A stretch of DNA of 64,000 nt, taken from Streptomyces solicavernae (GTDB taxonomy: Bacteria; Actinomycetota; Actinomycetes; Streptomycetales; Streptomycetaceae). Location of the stretch: the NCBI RefSeq assembly GCF_029968095.1, contig NZ_JASCIR010000005.1, forward strand, positions 62,001 to 126,000, read 5' to 3'. Below the pieces are notes generated by a model that saw nothing but the letters and a program-made list of their open reading frames with translations, did no database searches and was not told where the DNA came from. The position numbers and the translations under genes were made by a program. Shown in pieces: positions 44,105 to 53,331 of the stretch. Position 1 is the first letter of the stretch, and each line of letters begins with the position of its first letter.

Positions 44105-45169
44105 TCACAACTCGCTCCTCGGCCAGTCCAGGAGTCGGGCGCCGATGACCGCGGTCTGCAGGGTGTAGCGGTGCAGTGGGTCGGCGGGGTTGGTGCCGGT
44201 GAGGTGGTGGATGCGCTCCAGGCGGTAGGTCAGCGCGCGCACGCTCAGCGAGAGGCTGCGCGCCGCCTGGGCCGCCACGCAGCCGGCGTCGAAGTACGCC
44301 GTCAGCGTGTCGAGGAGCGGCCCCGCTCCGCCGCGCGCTTCGCGCAGCGGTCCCAGGGCGCTGGTCACCAGGTCGGCCATGGCCTGGCGGTCACGGGTGA
44401 GCACGGGGTAGACCAGCTGGTCCGCGGAGTGCAGGACCGGTGCGTCGAGCCCCATGCGTGCGGCCAGATCGAGGGTGCTCAGCGCCTCCTCATAGGACTG
44501 CACGACGCCTCCCGCGCCCGCGTGCTGGCGGCCGATGGCCACCTGCCCGCCGTCGGTTGCGGCGTGCGCCTGCTTGGCGAAGTGGACCAGCACGTCCTTG
44601 TCGTCGCCCGGCGCGATGCAGATGAGGCGGCCTTCCTTGGTCGTCAACAGGATGCTGCGCTCTCCGAACCGGCCGTGCATGGCGTCGTCCACCCGACGGG
44701 CCACTGGGTCGGTCTCGCTGTACGCCCGGCTGCCCTGGGCGACGGCGACCGCGTGTTCGCGGGCCAGGCGGAGGCCGAATCGCTCGGCCCGCTCGGCGAG
44801 TCGGCCGAGCGAGCTGCGGCCGTGGAGCAGGTCGTCGATGAACTCGCGGCGGAAGGACTCCTCCTCGCGAACGGCAAGGCGCTGCGCCCGTTCGTAGCCT
44901 TCGGCCAGTGCGTCGACGACCTGTTCCACCGCCGCCAGCGCCCGGTCCGCCGAGTCCCACGCCTCCGTACGCGGCCATGCGGCGCGCATCTTCACGACGT
45001 GGTCGCGGATGGCGGAGCGCAGGCTCTGCCCTGCCGCGGCGGCGGCCTCTCCCACCGCGCGGCGGGAGTCCACCTCGTCGCGGGTCAGCCGACGCCCGGT
45101 GCGGGCGACTTCGGACACGAGCTCGGAGTACCCGTCGAGGCCCTGCTCCTGAGTGTTCTGCTTCGTCAC
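44105..45169 (-). CDS. PucR-family regulator of proline catabolism
   Basis: A 354-residue regulator: N-terminal helical region (about residues 1-150), central CdaR/GGDEF-like domain (AVAVAQGSRAYSETD to SADQLVYPVL) and C-terminal PucR helix-turn-helix (AQAARSLSLSVRALTYRLER, about 305-325). In Streptomyces a PucR-type activator next to pruA turns on proline degradation genes in response to proline. Start GTG 45167-45169 is taken just upstream of KQNTQEQG; an in-frame start at 45199 is possible. It is transcribed in the same direction as pruA, 412 bp upstream. Confidence 0.88.
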   Translation of the reverse strand: MTKQNTQEQGLDGYSELVSEVARTGRRLTRDEVDSRRAVGEAAAAAGQSLRSAIRDHVVKMRAAWPRTEAWDSADRALAAVEQVVDALAEGYERAQRLAVREEESFRREFIDDLLHGRSSLGRLAERAERFGLRLAREHAVAVAQGSRAYSETDPVARRVDDAMHGRFGERSILLTTKEGRLICIAPGDDKDVLVHFAKQAHAATDGGQVAIGRQHAGAGGVVQSYEEALSTLDLAARMGLDAPVLHSADQLVYPVLTRDRQAMADLVTSALGPLREARGGAGPLLDTLTAYFDAGCVAAQAARSLSLSVRALTYRLERIHHLTGTNPADPLHRYTLQTAVIGARLLDWPRSEL

Positions 45170-45221
45170 CTGAGGCCCCCGCGCTTGCCGTCCGTGCACC
45201 GCCTGTGTGCCGCCGCGCCGG

Positions 45222-48200
45222 TCAACACGCCCCCTTGGTGTGCCGCCCCGACGGGTTGGCCAGGACGTTGCGCGGATCGGTGGCGCGGCTGATGGCCGAC
45301 TCTACGGCGGCGAGCCGGTCGGCCACCAGGTCGAGCGCGGCCACCGCGTGGGTGACCGGATCGTCGCCACGGCCGCCGAGACGGGCCGCGCGGACATGGG
45401 CCGCCTTGATCTCGGCCCAGCGTGCCGCTCCCTGCGGGGTGAGCGTGGAGCGGAGCTCGGCGAGCTTGAGCAGGTTGCCCTCTGCGCCGGTGGTCAGGGT
45501 CTGGGCCTCGGCGGTGTAGTGGTCGTCGATGAGGGCGGCGAGCTCGGCGTCGTTCATCACCGGGTCGATACGTGCCGCGATCTTGTTCATGTCGCGGTAC
45601 GAGCCCTGGAGCCGGAAGGGCGGTTCGGTCCGGGACTCGTCGGACTGTGCCGCCGAGGCGATGTAGGCGGCGTTGACCGCGAGGACCGTCGCCCGTGCGG
45701 TGAGCAGGTGACGCAGTACGGCGACGATGCGGTCGAGCTCGGCGTGCGCGTACGGATGACCCAACTGGTCGCGGCGCGCCGTGGGGTCGCCATCGGCAAG
45801 GCGGAGCAGCAGGTCCAGGTCGGCGCGGTCGCGTCCGGCGAGCGGGGCGAGGACGGGGTTGGCGGTCAGGGCGTTCTCGACGAAGCTGCTTGCGCACGCG
45901 TCCTCCTTGCCCGTCAGGACCTCGCCGAGGTTCCACACGTCGGCGCGGTTGGCGAGCATGTCGGGGATGCGGAAACGGGCGCCGGACTCGGTGTAGGGGT
46001 TGCCTGCCATGCAGACGGCGAAGCGTTTGCCGCGCAGGTCGTACGTGCGTGAGGCGCCGTTCCAGACGCCTTCCATGCGGCGTTGGGCGTCGCAGAGCGA
46101 GATGAACTTCTGCAGGAGTTCCGGCGAGGTGTGCTGGATGTCGTCGAGGTACAGCAGGACGTTGTTGCCCGCCTCCAGGGCGAAGTTGACCTTGTCGATC
46201 TCCAGGCGTGAGGTGGCGTTCGGGGCCTCGGCCGGGTCGAGCGAGGTGACGTCGTGCCCGAGGGAGGGGCCGCTGACCTTCACCAGGATCATGCCGAGCC
46301 GGTCGGCGACGTACTCCATGAGGGTCGTCTTGCCGTAGCCGGGCGGGGAGACCAGGAGCAACAGGCCGCCCGCGGACCCCAGTTGCTTGCTGAGGCTGTC
46401 GCCGATCAGGGGCAGGTAGACCTCGTCGATGAGCCGGTTGCGGACGAAGGCGGACATGACCTTGGGGCGGTATTCGTCGAGGCGCAGCCGGGCCCGTTCG
46501 GCGGCTGCGAGGTCCGTCCGGAGGGACTGGTAGGCGCGGAAGCCGGGGACGGTGGCGGTGCGGAACCGTCGGGTGCGGTCGAGGAGTTCGTCGATGCGTG
46601 CGGTGAGGGCGCGGCCCTCGATGCGCGGGTGGGCGCCGAGGAGCCCGTCGACGGTCGCGGTCAGCGGTGCGGCGCTGTCGTAGCGCGGCAGGTCGCGGCA
46701 GAGCTCGACGGCGACCGCCTCGTCCAGGTCGCCGCTCTCCCCCGTGGCCGTCAGGTAGGAGCTCAGCCAGGCTTCGGCAAGCTGGCGTCGGGCATGCGGG
46801 GCCGTGACGGCGTCGAGATCGTCCTCGTAGGCCGAACTGTCCGTGGCGTGACGGAACTTGTCGAGGAGCGTGCGGCTCGCCGTGGAGGTGACGAAGCCTT
46901 CGGGTCCGGTGGTGAGCTCGTCGAAGAGGTACGCGGCGGCGTCCCCGTCGCCGGTCCTGGCGGCGAGTTCGGCGCGGAAGTCGTCGATGGCGGGGGCGAG
47001 TCCGAAGGTGTCGCGGGCGCGGGCCAGGGACACGGCGCGGCGGGTGATGAGCGCGCGCTCGTCCGCCGTGGTGTCGTGCGCCCAGTGGAACTGGGCGGCG
47101 GCGCGGGCGCGCGGGGTGTACCGCAGCAGTCCGGCGTCACCGTGCAGGCGCAGCAGCGCGCGCAGGACGAGCGTCGCGTCGTGGTCGTGGACACCGCGTT
47201 CGTACCCCTCGTCGTACGCGGTCTCGGCAGCCGCCCGCACGAAGGCGGGCAGGTCGTCCACGGCGAGCAGGGCCTCGGCGCCGTGTTCGTCCAGGAGGCG
47301 GGCGGCGAGGTGTTCTCCGCGGTAGACCTGCGGGTTCTCGGAGGGCAGGGGCTGGTTCCAGTAGGGGCGCAGCTCGGCGAAGGCCGGGTCGGTGATGGGT
47401 GCGCGGTAGTCGGTGCCCGTCAGGGCGAAGGCCATGCCGTCGCCGTGCGGGACGATGGTGAGGTCGAGGGGCTGGGTGTTCACGGCGAACCGGTGGCGGC
47501 CGAGCCGGAGCGTGTCACCGCCGTCGGCGTACAGCTCGGTGCGGTCGCGCAGGGAGCGGGCGGCCTCCTGGCGGGCCGCGCCGATGCGGGCCTCCAGTTC
47601 CTCCGCCCGTACCTGGTCGCCGAGTTCGCGGAGTTCGTCGACGGTGCGGCGGACCTTGCCGACCATCGGGTCGGAGGCGAAGTAGGTGTTGATCTCGTCG
47701 ACGGAGGCGAGGCCGGCGAGGCGTCGGGTGACGGTGTCCAGGACACGGCCCGCTGAGGTCGCCAGGCGTTCGGCGTGCCGGGCGCGGGTGTCGGCGAGCG
47801 ACTGCTTGCGGGCGGCGAGCGCCTCGTACAGCTCGGTACGCCTGGTGTCGATCTCGCCGAGGAACGCGTCCGATTCGGCGAACCTGGCGTCCAGGTTCTC
47901 CAGTTGGAGCAGGAGGCGGGCCAGCTGTTCGTCGCAGCTCTCCGGCGTGGTCGCGGCGGCGAGCGCGCCGGTGACGGCCTGGCTGAGCAGGGCGAGTTCC
48001 GCCGCGAATTCGGCCCGGTCCTCGTGCATCGTGAGTTCACGCCGTCGCGCGTCCAGTCCGGCACGGGCCCGGTTCACGTCCGCGAGGACCTCGGCGATCC
48101 GCTCCAGGACGGCGGTACGGACGGTCGCGTCGCCGACGTCGAGCCCCGCGACGACCTCGGTGACGGTCTGCAGCCGCTCGGTGAGCTGCCGCAGCCGGTC

Positions 48201-50150
48201 GGCGAGGGATTCGGCCTCGGCGGCGGTGGTGATCGCCTCCGTGTCGGCGGCCAGCTGTGCCACGTCGGCGTGGTGGGCGGCGAACGCGTCGGGGCGCTGC
48301 AGGAAGGCGACGGCGCGCCGCCCGGCCGACGCGAGGTCGTCCGCGAGGTCGGCGGCGAGTGCGTCGATGCGGTCGGTGTCCGCGTACCGCAGATCCTTCA
48401 GCGTCAGCAACTGCCCCTGCGCGAAGCGGAGTTCGGTCAGACGGTCGATCCATTCGGTGGCCTCGTGCGGGGACTCGCCGCGGATGCGCCGTACGAGGGC
48501 GGTGATGCGTGCGGCCGACTCCTCCAGGGCGTCCGCGGCCTGCCGGGTGAGGGCCTGGACGGTCGCGAACTCGGCCAGGACCTGCTCGGCGGTGGCGCGC
48601 ACGGCTTCCAACGGGGTGCGCAGGTCGCCGACTTCGTCCTCGCCCAGCCAGTGGTGGGAGTCGGCCGTGCGGACGCAGGACGCGAGCAGCGCTTCGTAGA
48701 CACCGGTGGTGGGAGTGGTCCCGGTGACGGCGCGGGCGACGGACAGGCAGTCGGAGATGCCGCGCACCAGGTCGGCGTTGCCGATGCGGGCCGGCGGGCC
48801 GTCGTCGGCCGTCCGGGCCGCGGCGTGGGTGTCGGCGTGGGTGTCGGCGACGAACGGGGACCGCCAGATCTGCACGGGGTGCACCCGCGCGGGCTCAGCG
48901 GCCCCGGTCCGCAGCACGCTCAGCGTGCCGTCGTCGAGGAGCGCGTACCCGTGGCAGGGCAGCGGGTTGGCGATCTCCTTGCGGATCAGGTTGTACGGCA
49001 GGAGCAGGCTGCGGCCGTCCTCGCGGGCGCGGAAGGCGTAGAGGACGTCCTCGCCGTTGGGTGAGCGCACCGTGCGCTCGAACTCCAGGCCGTCGGTGTC
49101 CGTACCGTCGAAGGTCTTGTACGCGCCGCTCGCGAGGCAGTAGCCGCCGGGGAAGACGATGCCCTGGTCCTCGGGCAGCCGTCGGCACGCCTGCCCGATG
49201 CCGTCAAGCCGGATCACAGCCTGAGTCAAGGTGTGGAAGACCAGGTGCCGCGAGGCGGTCTCCTTGTACGGCCGGACGCGCAGCAGGATCAGCGGGCCCA
49301 CGCGCGCGTGCTCCACGTCGGCGTCCGCGAGGGACTGCAGGGGCTCCTGCACCGGCTCCGCGTGGATGCCTCGGCCGGTCTCGGTGTCGTCCTCCACTTT
49401 GACGGTGAGCTGTCCGCCGACCGTCGAGACGAACACTTCGCCGCCGACGGAGACGTGCGGGTGCCGGCCCTGTACATGGTCGTCGCGGGTCGCGGCCGTC
49501 CACGTGAAGTCGTGGGCCGGGGGTGCGGCGTGGTCCCGGTCGCCGCGTGCGTCCAGGAACTCGGCGCGTCCGTCGGCGGCGAGGGCCCAGCGCAGCACCC
49601 GGATGTCCTCGGCCCGTTCGCCGGTCTGGAAGACGGCGAGCAGCTTGCCGTCGACGTGCCGGAGCCGCAGCAGTCGGGCCTGGCGGTAGTAGCGGAACAG
49701 GGCGTCGAACTCGCGGACGAAGCCGAGGTCGTCAAGGAGCCCGGGGACGGTGTCGTCGGGCTGCCGGTTCAGGTCCCGGTCGAGGAGGGCGAAGACGTCG
49801 GCGACCGTGGTCTGCGACGTCGACTCCGCTCCGGGAGCGCGGTCGCTGCCGAGGAGCAGGGTGTCGCCGATGGCGACGACGTCGCGCGGGGTGCACGGGC
49901 AGTCAGTGCGCAGGCTCCTGGTGTCGGCGAGGGCCAGTTCCGTGGAGCCGAAGGCCGCCACGCGCTGTTCGTTGAGGGCGGAGGCTCGGTCGGCCAACTG
50001 CCGTGCTTCCTTGGCCAACCGGGCACGCAGCACCTCATACGTTCCCGCGTCCAACCCGGCCTCGACTCCAGGCCCGGTCCCGGGCTCGGTTCCGGCCTCG
50101 GGCCCGGGCCCGGCCTCGGTTCCGGGCGCGGTTCCGCTCCTGGTCTCCAT
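45222..50150 (-). CDS. Giant AAA ATPase ('DNA repair ATPase' family) coupled to flotillin
   Basis: A protein of about 1642 residues. Residues 1-50 are Gly/Glu/Pro-rich disorder. About 50-450 is a beta-rich region with repeated kelch/propeller-like strands (CPCTPRDVVAIGDTLLLGSD; FDALFRYYRQARLLRLRHVD). About 470-900 is long coiled coil. The C-terminal third holds an AAA domain: Walker A SPPGYGKTTLM near residue 1270, Walker B NVLLYLDDIQH near 1333, sensor FAVCMAGNPYTESG. NCBI-type annotation for such proteins is 'DNA repair ATPase', but experimental support is unknown to me. It is the last gene of the OB-fold/flotillin operon. The ATG at 50148-50150 was chosen with GGAAGG upstream; 50192 is an alternative. 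Confidence 0.8.
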   Translation of the reverse strand: METRSGTAPGTEAGPGPEAGTEPGTGPGVEAGLDAGTYEVLRARLAKEARQLADRASALNEQRVAAFGSTELALADTRSLRTDCPCTPRDVVAIGDTLLLGSDRAPGAESTSQTTVADVFALLDRDLNRQPDDTVPGLLDDLGFVREFDALFRYYRQARLLRLRHVDGKLLAVFQTGERAEDIRVLRWALAADGRAEFLDARGDRDHAAPPAHDFTWTAATRDDHVQGRHPHVSVGGEVFVSTVGGQLTVKVEDDTETGRGIHAEPVQEPLQSLADADVEHARVGPLILLRVRPYKETASRHLVFHTLTQAVIRLDGIGQACRRLPEDQGIVFPGGYCLASGAYKTFDGTDTDGLEFERTVRSPNGEDVLYAFRAREDGRSLLLPYNLIRKEIANPLPCHGYALLDDGTLSVLRTGAAEPARVHPVQIWRSPFVADTHADTHAAARTADDGPPARIGNADLVRGISDCLSVARAVTGTTPTTGVYEALLASCVRTADSHHWLGEDEVGDLRTPLEAVRATAEQVLAEFATVQALTRQAADALEESAARITALVRRIRGESPHEATEWIDRLTELRFAQGQLLTLKDLRYADTDRIDALAADLADDLASAGRRAVAFLQRPDAFAAHHADVAQLAADTEAITTAAEAESLADRLRQLTERLQTVTEVVAGLDVGDATVRTAVLERIAEVLADVNRARAGLDARRRELTMHEDRAEFAAELALLSQAVTGALAAATTPESCDEQLARLLLQLENLDARFAESDAFLGEIDTRRTELYEALAARKQSLADTRARHAERLATSAGRVLDTVTRRLAGLASVDEINTYFASDPMVGKVRRTVDELRELGDQVRAEELEARIGAARQEAARSLRDRTELYADGGDTLRLGRHRFAVNTQPLDLTIVPHGDGMAFALTGTDYRAPITDPAFAELRPYWNQPLPSENPQVYRGEHLAARLLDEHGAEALLAVDDLPAFVRAAAETAYDEGYERGVHDHDATLVLRALLRLHGDAGLLRYTPRARAAAQFHWAHDTTADERALITRRAVSLARARDTFGLAPAIDDFRAELAARTGDGDAAAYLFDELTTGPEGFVTSTASRTLLDKFRHATDSSAYEDDLDAVTAPHARRQLAEAWLSSYLTATGESGDLDEAVAVELCRDLPRYDSAAPLTATVDGLLGAHPRIEGRALTARIDELLDRTRRFRTATVPGFRAYQSLRTDLAAAERARLRLDEYRPKVMSAFVRNRLIDEVYLPLIGDSLSKQLGSAGGLLLLVSPPGYGKTTLMEYVADRLGMILVKVSGPSLGHDVTSLDPAEAPNATSRLEIDKVNFALEAGNNVLLYLDDIQHTSPELLQKFISLCDAQRRMEGVWNGASRTYDLRGKRFAVCMAGNPYTESGARFRIPDMLANRADVWNLGEVLTGKEDACASSFVENALTANPVLAPLAGRDRADLDLLLRLADGDPTARRDQLGHPYAHAELDRIVAVLRHLLTARATVLAVNAAYIASAAQSDESRTEPPFRLQGSYRDMNKIAARIDPVMNDAELAALIDDHYTAEAQTLTTGAEGNLLKLAELRSTLTPQGAARWAEIKAAHVRAARLGGRGDDPVTHAVAALDLVADRLAAVESAISRATDPRNVLANPSGRHTKGAC

Positions 50151-50276
50151 GGTGTCCGGCGTCCTTCCGTGTGGTGCCTTGTGGTGTCGCATGGCGCGTA
50201 CGTCCGTGGGGGGGCGCGGCGGGGCGTACGGGGCCGGGGCCGCTGCCCCCCGTGCAGCAGCCCCGGCCGGACCGGG

Positions 50277-52295
50277 TCAGCCCGCGGGCGTGCTCTTGCG
50301 GGCGCCGTTCAGCTCGACGATCGGCATGTCGGCGATGCCCAACTGGCCTGCTTTGTCAAGGAGCTCACGTACGGGCCCCGTCTGCCCGCCCTTCATGAGC
50401 TTCATCAGCAGTGCGGACACCGTGAGGTTCTGCACGTCGGCCGTGGAGACCGAGCCGAGTACCTTGGCCAGGTCGTCGGTGAAGCTCGCGGTGCCGTCCA
50501 GCCACGGTCCCGCGAGGGTCTGGGCGGTGTCGGAGTTCTGGACGAAGGCGTCGACTCCCTTGCCGAGCGCGATCGACGACACAAGCCGGTCGAAGAAGAC
50601 GGACTCGCCCCCGACGATGCTGATGTCGGCGTTCTCCAGGCCGGTGGCCAGCACCGTGGCCTGTGCCTCGGCGACCTGCCGCTGCACGTCGATACCGGCG
50701 ATGCGGATGTCCTTCTCGGCTTCCAGACGCAGCCGGTACTCCTCGTGCGTACGGGACGCCTCATCGAGCGCGGCCATCGCAGCCGCCTTCTCCGTCAGGC
50801 CCGCGGCCTCCGCCTTCAGCTTGGCCTCGACGCCCTCGGCCTCCGCGCGCATCCGCGCCTCGATGGCCTGCGCCTCGGCGCGGCCCGCCTTCTCGATCGC
50901 GTCGGCGTCCTTCTCCCGGACCTGCACGGCCGCGAGGCCCTCGGCCGCGCACTCCGCCTGGACGCCTTCGGCCATCCGCAGCTTGGCCTGGGCGTCCAGG
51001 TCGGATGCCTTCAACCGGGCCTCGGCCAGGGTGAGTTCCTCCGCGGCACGGTGGGTGGCGGCCTGCTCGGCGGCCTCCGCCGCCTTGATGCTCTTGACCA
51101 GACCCTCCTGCGCCTGCGCCTCGGCGGCGATGATCACGGCCTGCCGCTGCCGCTCCGCCTCCTCGACGGCCCGCAGCTTCAGAATCGACTCCTCCTGCTC
51201 GGCGACCGTACGGTCCACGGCCACGCGCTCCCGGATGACGTCGGCGATCTCCCGCTTCTCCGCCTCGACCTCCTTCTGGGCGGCGATCCGGGTCAGTTCG
51301 GTCTCCCGGTCGCGGGCGATGACTTCGAGGAGGCGGTCCTTCTCGATGCGCTCGCTCTCGACGGCGATGACCCGCTCGCGGTTCTTCTGCGCGACGGCAA
51401 CCTCGCGGGCCTGGTTCTCGCGCTGCACGCCGAGCTTCTCCTCGGTCGCGAGGAACGCTCCCTGCGCCCGCAGCCGCTCCTCCTCCACCACTCGCGCGGT
51501 CTCGGCCTCCTCACGCGCCCGTACGGTGTCGACCTCGCGCTTCTGCTTGATCTCGGCGTCCGCCTGCCGGCGCTCCAGCTCCAGAATCGCCTCGCGGGCG
51601 TCGACGTTCTGCCGGGTGATCTCCTTCTCCTCGTGCCGCGTGAACTCGTTGGTGCGCACGTGCTCCACGGCCGTGAGCTCGGTGATCTTCCGGATACCCT
51701 GGGCGTCGAGGACGTTGGACGGGTCGAGCTGGCTCAGCGGCGTCTGCTCCAGGTAGTCGATCGCCGCGTCCTCCAGGCTGTAGCCGTTGAGGTCGGTGCC
51801 GATCAACTGGATGATGCGGTCCCGGAGTTCGTCGCGCTTGGTGTAGAGGTCGGCGAAGTCCATCTGCTTGCCGACCGTCTTGAGCGCCTCGGAGAACTTG
51901 GCGTTGAACAGCTCCTGCAGCGTGTTCTGGTCGCTGGCCCGGGCCGTGCCGATGGCCTGGGCCACCCGGATCACGTCCTCCACGGTCTTGTTGACCCGTA
52001 CGAAGAACGAGATGCGGATGTCTGCGCGGATGTTGTCCTGGCAGATCAGGCCGTCCCGGCCGGTGCGGACGATGTCGATGGTCTTCACCGAGATGTCCAT
52101 GACCTCGGCCTTGTGCAGGACGGGCAGGACGACCTGCCCGGTGAAGGTCACATCGACCTTGCGCATCTTGGAGACGATCAGCGCCTTGCCCTGCTCGACC
52201 TTGCGGAAGAGCCGTGTGACCACGAGCAGGACGGCGACGACTACGAGCAGGACAACGGCGACGGACACGCCGATGCCCAGGGTGATGGCATCCAT
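50277..52295 (-). CDS. Flotillin-like SPFH-domain membrane protein
   Basis: A 672-residue scaffold protein. One N-terminal membrane helix (about residues 5-27) precedes the SPFH/band-7 domain (about 28-200; KVEQGKALIVSKMRKVDVTF; SFFVRVNKTVEDVIRV). A very long Ala/Glu/Arg coiled coil follows (about 220-520; EA-rich flotillin repeats), then a C-terminal oligomerisation region. It is the YqiK/YuaG type that organises ordered membrane patches. ATG 52293-52295 follows AAAGGAC. It lies between the OB-fold membrane protein gene (76 bp upstream) and the giant ATPase gene, its probable partners. Confidence 0.93.
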   Translation of the reverse strand: MDAITLGIGVSVAVVLLVVVAVLLVVTRLFRKVEQGKALIVSKMRKVDVTFTGQVVLPVLHKAEVMDISVKTIDIVRTGRDGLICQDNIRADIRISFFVRVNKTVEDVIRVAQAIGTARASDQNTLQELFNAKFSEALKTVGKQMDFADLYTKRDELRDRIIQLIGTDLNGYSLEDAAIDYLEQTPLSQLDPSNVLDAQGIRKITELTAVEHVRTNEFTRHEEKEITRQNVDAREAILELERRQADAEIKQKREVDTVRAREEAETARVVEEERLRAQGAFLATEEKLGVQRENQAREVAVAQKNRERVIAVESERIEKDRLLEVIARDRETELTRIAAQKEVEAEKREIADVIRERVAVDRTVAEQEESILKLRAVEEAERQRQAVIIAAEAQAQEGLVKSIKAAEAAEQAATHRAAEELTLAEARLKASDLDAQAKLRMAEGVQAECAAEGLAAVQVREKDADAIEKAGRAEAQAIEARMRAEAEGVEAKLKAEAAGLTEKAAAMAALDEASRTHEEYRLRLEAEKDIRIAGIDVQRQVAEAQATVLATGLENADISIVGGESVFFDRLVSSIALGKGVDAFVQNSDTAQTLAGPWLDGTASFTDDLAKVLGSVSTADVQNLTVSALLMKLMKGGQTGPVRELLDKAGQLGIADMPIVELNGARKSTPAG

Positions 52296-52371
52296 GTGAA
52301 GTCCTTTGGAGCGGTGAGAAGTTGAGACGGCGAGCAGCCGTGAAGCGACGTATGGGAGCGGGTGTGCGTGC

Positions 52372-53007
52372 TCAGGGCCTGCGGATGCGCGGGGCTCGAT
52401 CCAGCGGCGCGGAACCGAGCTCCGCGTCATGGGCCGCCACCCAGAAGAACTCGCCGGTGTCGTCGTAGGCGTACAGCAGACCCGTACTGCCGCCCGACAG
52501 CGCGTCGGACCCGTACTGCCGGACCTGGACGATCGCGGTGGACCCGTCCCGCGCGGCGACCTCGGCCTGGCCGAACTCCGCGTCCACCCGCCCCGTGCGG
52601 ATGGTGCAGAGCGCCCCGACGAAGTCCTGCCGGGACGGGCCGGGTTCGTCGGGGAACAACTTGGCCATCGGCCGCACGAGGGCCCGTGCCGCGCACCAGG
52701 CGACGGCGAGGGACAGCAGCAACACCACGGCATCGGCGGCGATATGGGCGAATCCGCCCAGTGCGGCCCGCCCGGCGAGCACCGACCCGGTCACGCCGGT
52801 GAGCCAGCCGACCACGATCACCAGCGACGCGGCAACCGTGACGGGCACACCGCCGAGCCCCAGAGCGCCGAGGTCGACGTCCCCGTCGAAGCCGTCAGCG
52901 TCGAGACCGCCGAGCAGCACCAGCAACCAGAAGGCGACGACGACCAACAGGGCGGAGCTGAAGACGACGCCCGGAAAACCCACGGCCGCACCGAGAAGTT
53001 CCCCCAT
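52372..53007 (-). CDS. YqiJ/NfeD-like OB-fold membrane protein (DUF1449 type)
   Basis: A 211-residue protein with three membrane helices (about residues 13-34, 55-78 and 86-110) and a C-terminal OB-fold domain (about 125-200; FVGALCTIRTGRVDAEFGQA; TAIVQVRQYG). This is the architecture of YqiJ and NfeD proteins that pair with flotillins. ATG 53005-53007 follows GGGGGAGGACGG. First gene of the three-gene operon, separated from the Wadjet genes by a 324-bp spacer with hairpins. Confidence 0.88.
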   Translation of the reverse strand: MGELLGAAVGFPGVVFSSALLVVVAFWLLVLLGGLDADGFDGDVDLGALGLGGVPVTVAASLVIVVGWLTGVTGSVLAGRAALGGFAHIAADAVVLLLSLAVAWCAARALVRPMAKLFPDEPGPSRQDFVGALCTIRTGRVDAEFGQAEVAARDGSTAIVQVRQYGSDALSGGSTGLLYAYDDTGEFFWVAAHDAELGSAPLDRAPRIRRP

Positions 53008-53048
53008 GCCCGTCCTCCCCCGTGTACTCGGTTGCATCGGGAGCGTGT

Positions 53049-53086
53049 CCGGGTGCCGGGATCCGCTTCGGGAACCCGGCACCCGG
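53049..53086. terminator. 12-bp-stem hairpin downstream of jetD
   Basis: Perfect arms CCGGGTGCCGGG and CCCGGCACCCGG with a 14-base loop, in the spacer after jetD. It could terminate the Wadjet transcript, or lie in the leader of the OB-fold gene 42 bp from its start. Confidence 0.6.
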
Positions 53087-53142
53087 GCTCTCCCCCGTTT
53101 CCGCCCACAGCCATCTTGACGCGCCCCATACGCCCACCGCAT

Positions 53143-53157
53143 TGCCGGAACCCGGCA
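53143..53157. terminator. Small hairpin downstream of jetD
   Basis: Arms TGCCGG/CCGGCA with an AAC loop. With the larger hairpin at 53049 it may form a tandem terminator. Confidence 0.4.
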
Positions 53158-53331
53158 GTCTTTACGCGCTGTTGATGCCGGATACCGGCCCGCATGATTC
53201 GGCGCCGGGCCGGCACCATCCGCGCAGTCAGAAATAACTGCAGGTCAGCACCTATTTGCGGCGGTTCTGAGCGAGCTCCAGACCCATGCACCGTAAACCG
53301 AGCGGCACCGCCGGCCAGGCGATGCGCACCG

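Larger units (their letters stand above)
53008..53331. other. 324-bp spacer between Wadjet and flotillin operons
   Basis: No credible gene. It contains two strong hairpins (53049-53086 and 53143-53157), probably ending the jet transcript. The promoter of the flotillin operon should lie here, though no clear -35/-10 was recognised. Confidence 0.65.

Noticed and set aside
49233..52325. A plus-strand open frame of 1030 codons opposite flotillin and the giant ATPase
   Set aside because: Leu/Gly/Arg-rich antisense shadow of the flotillin coiled coil.
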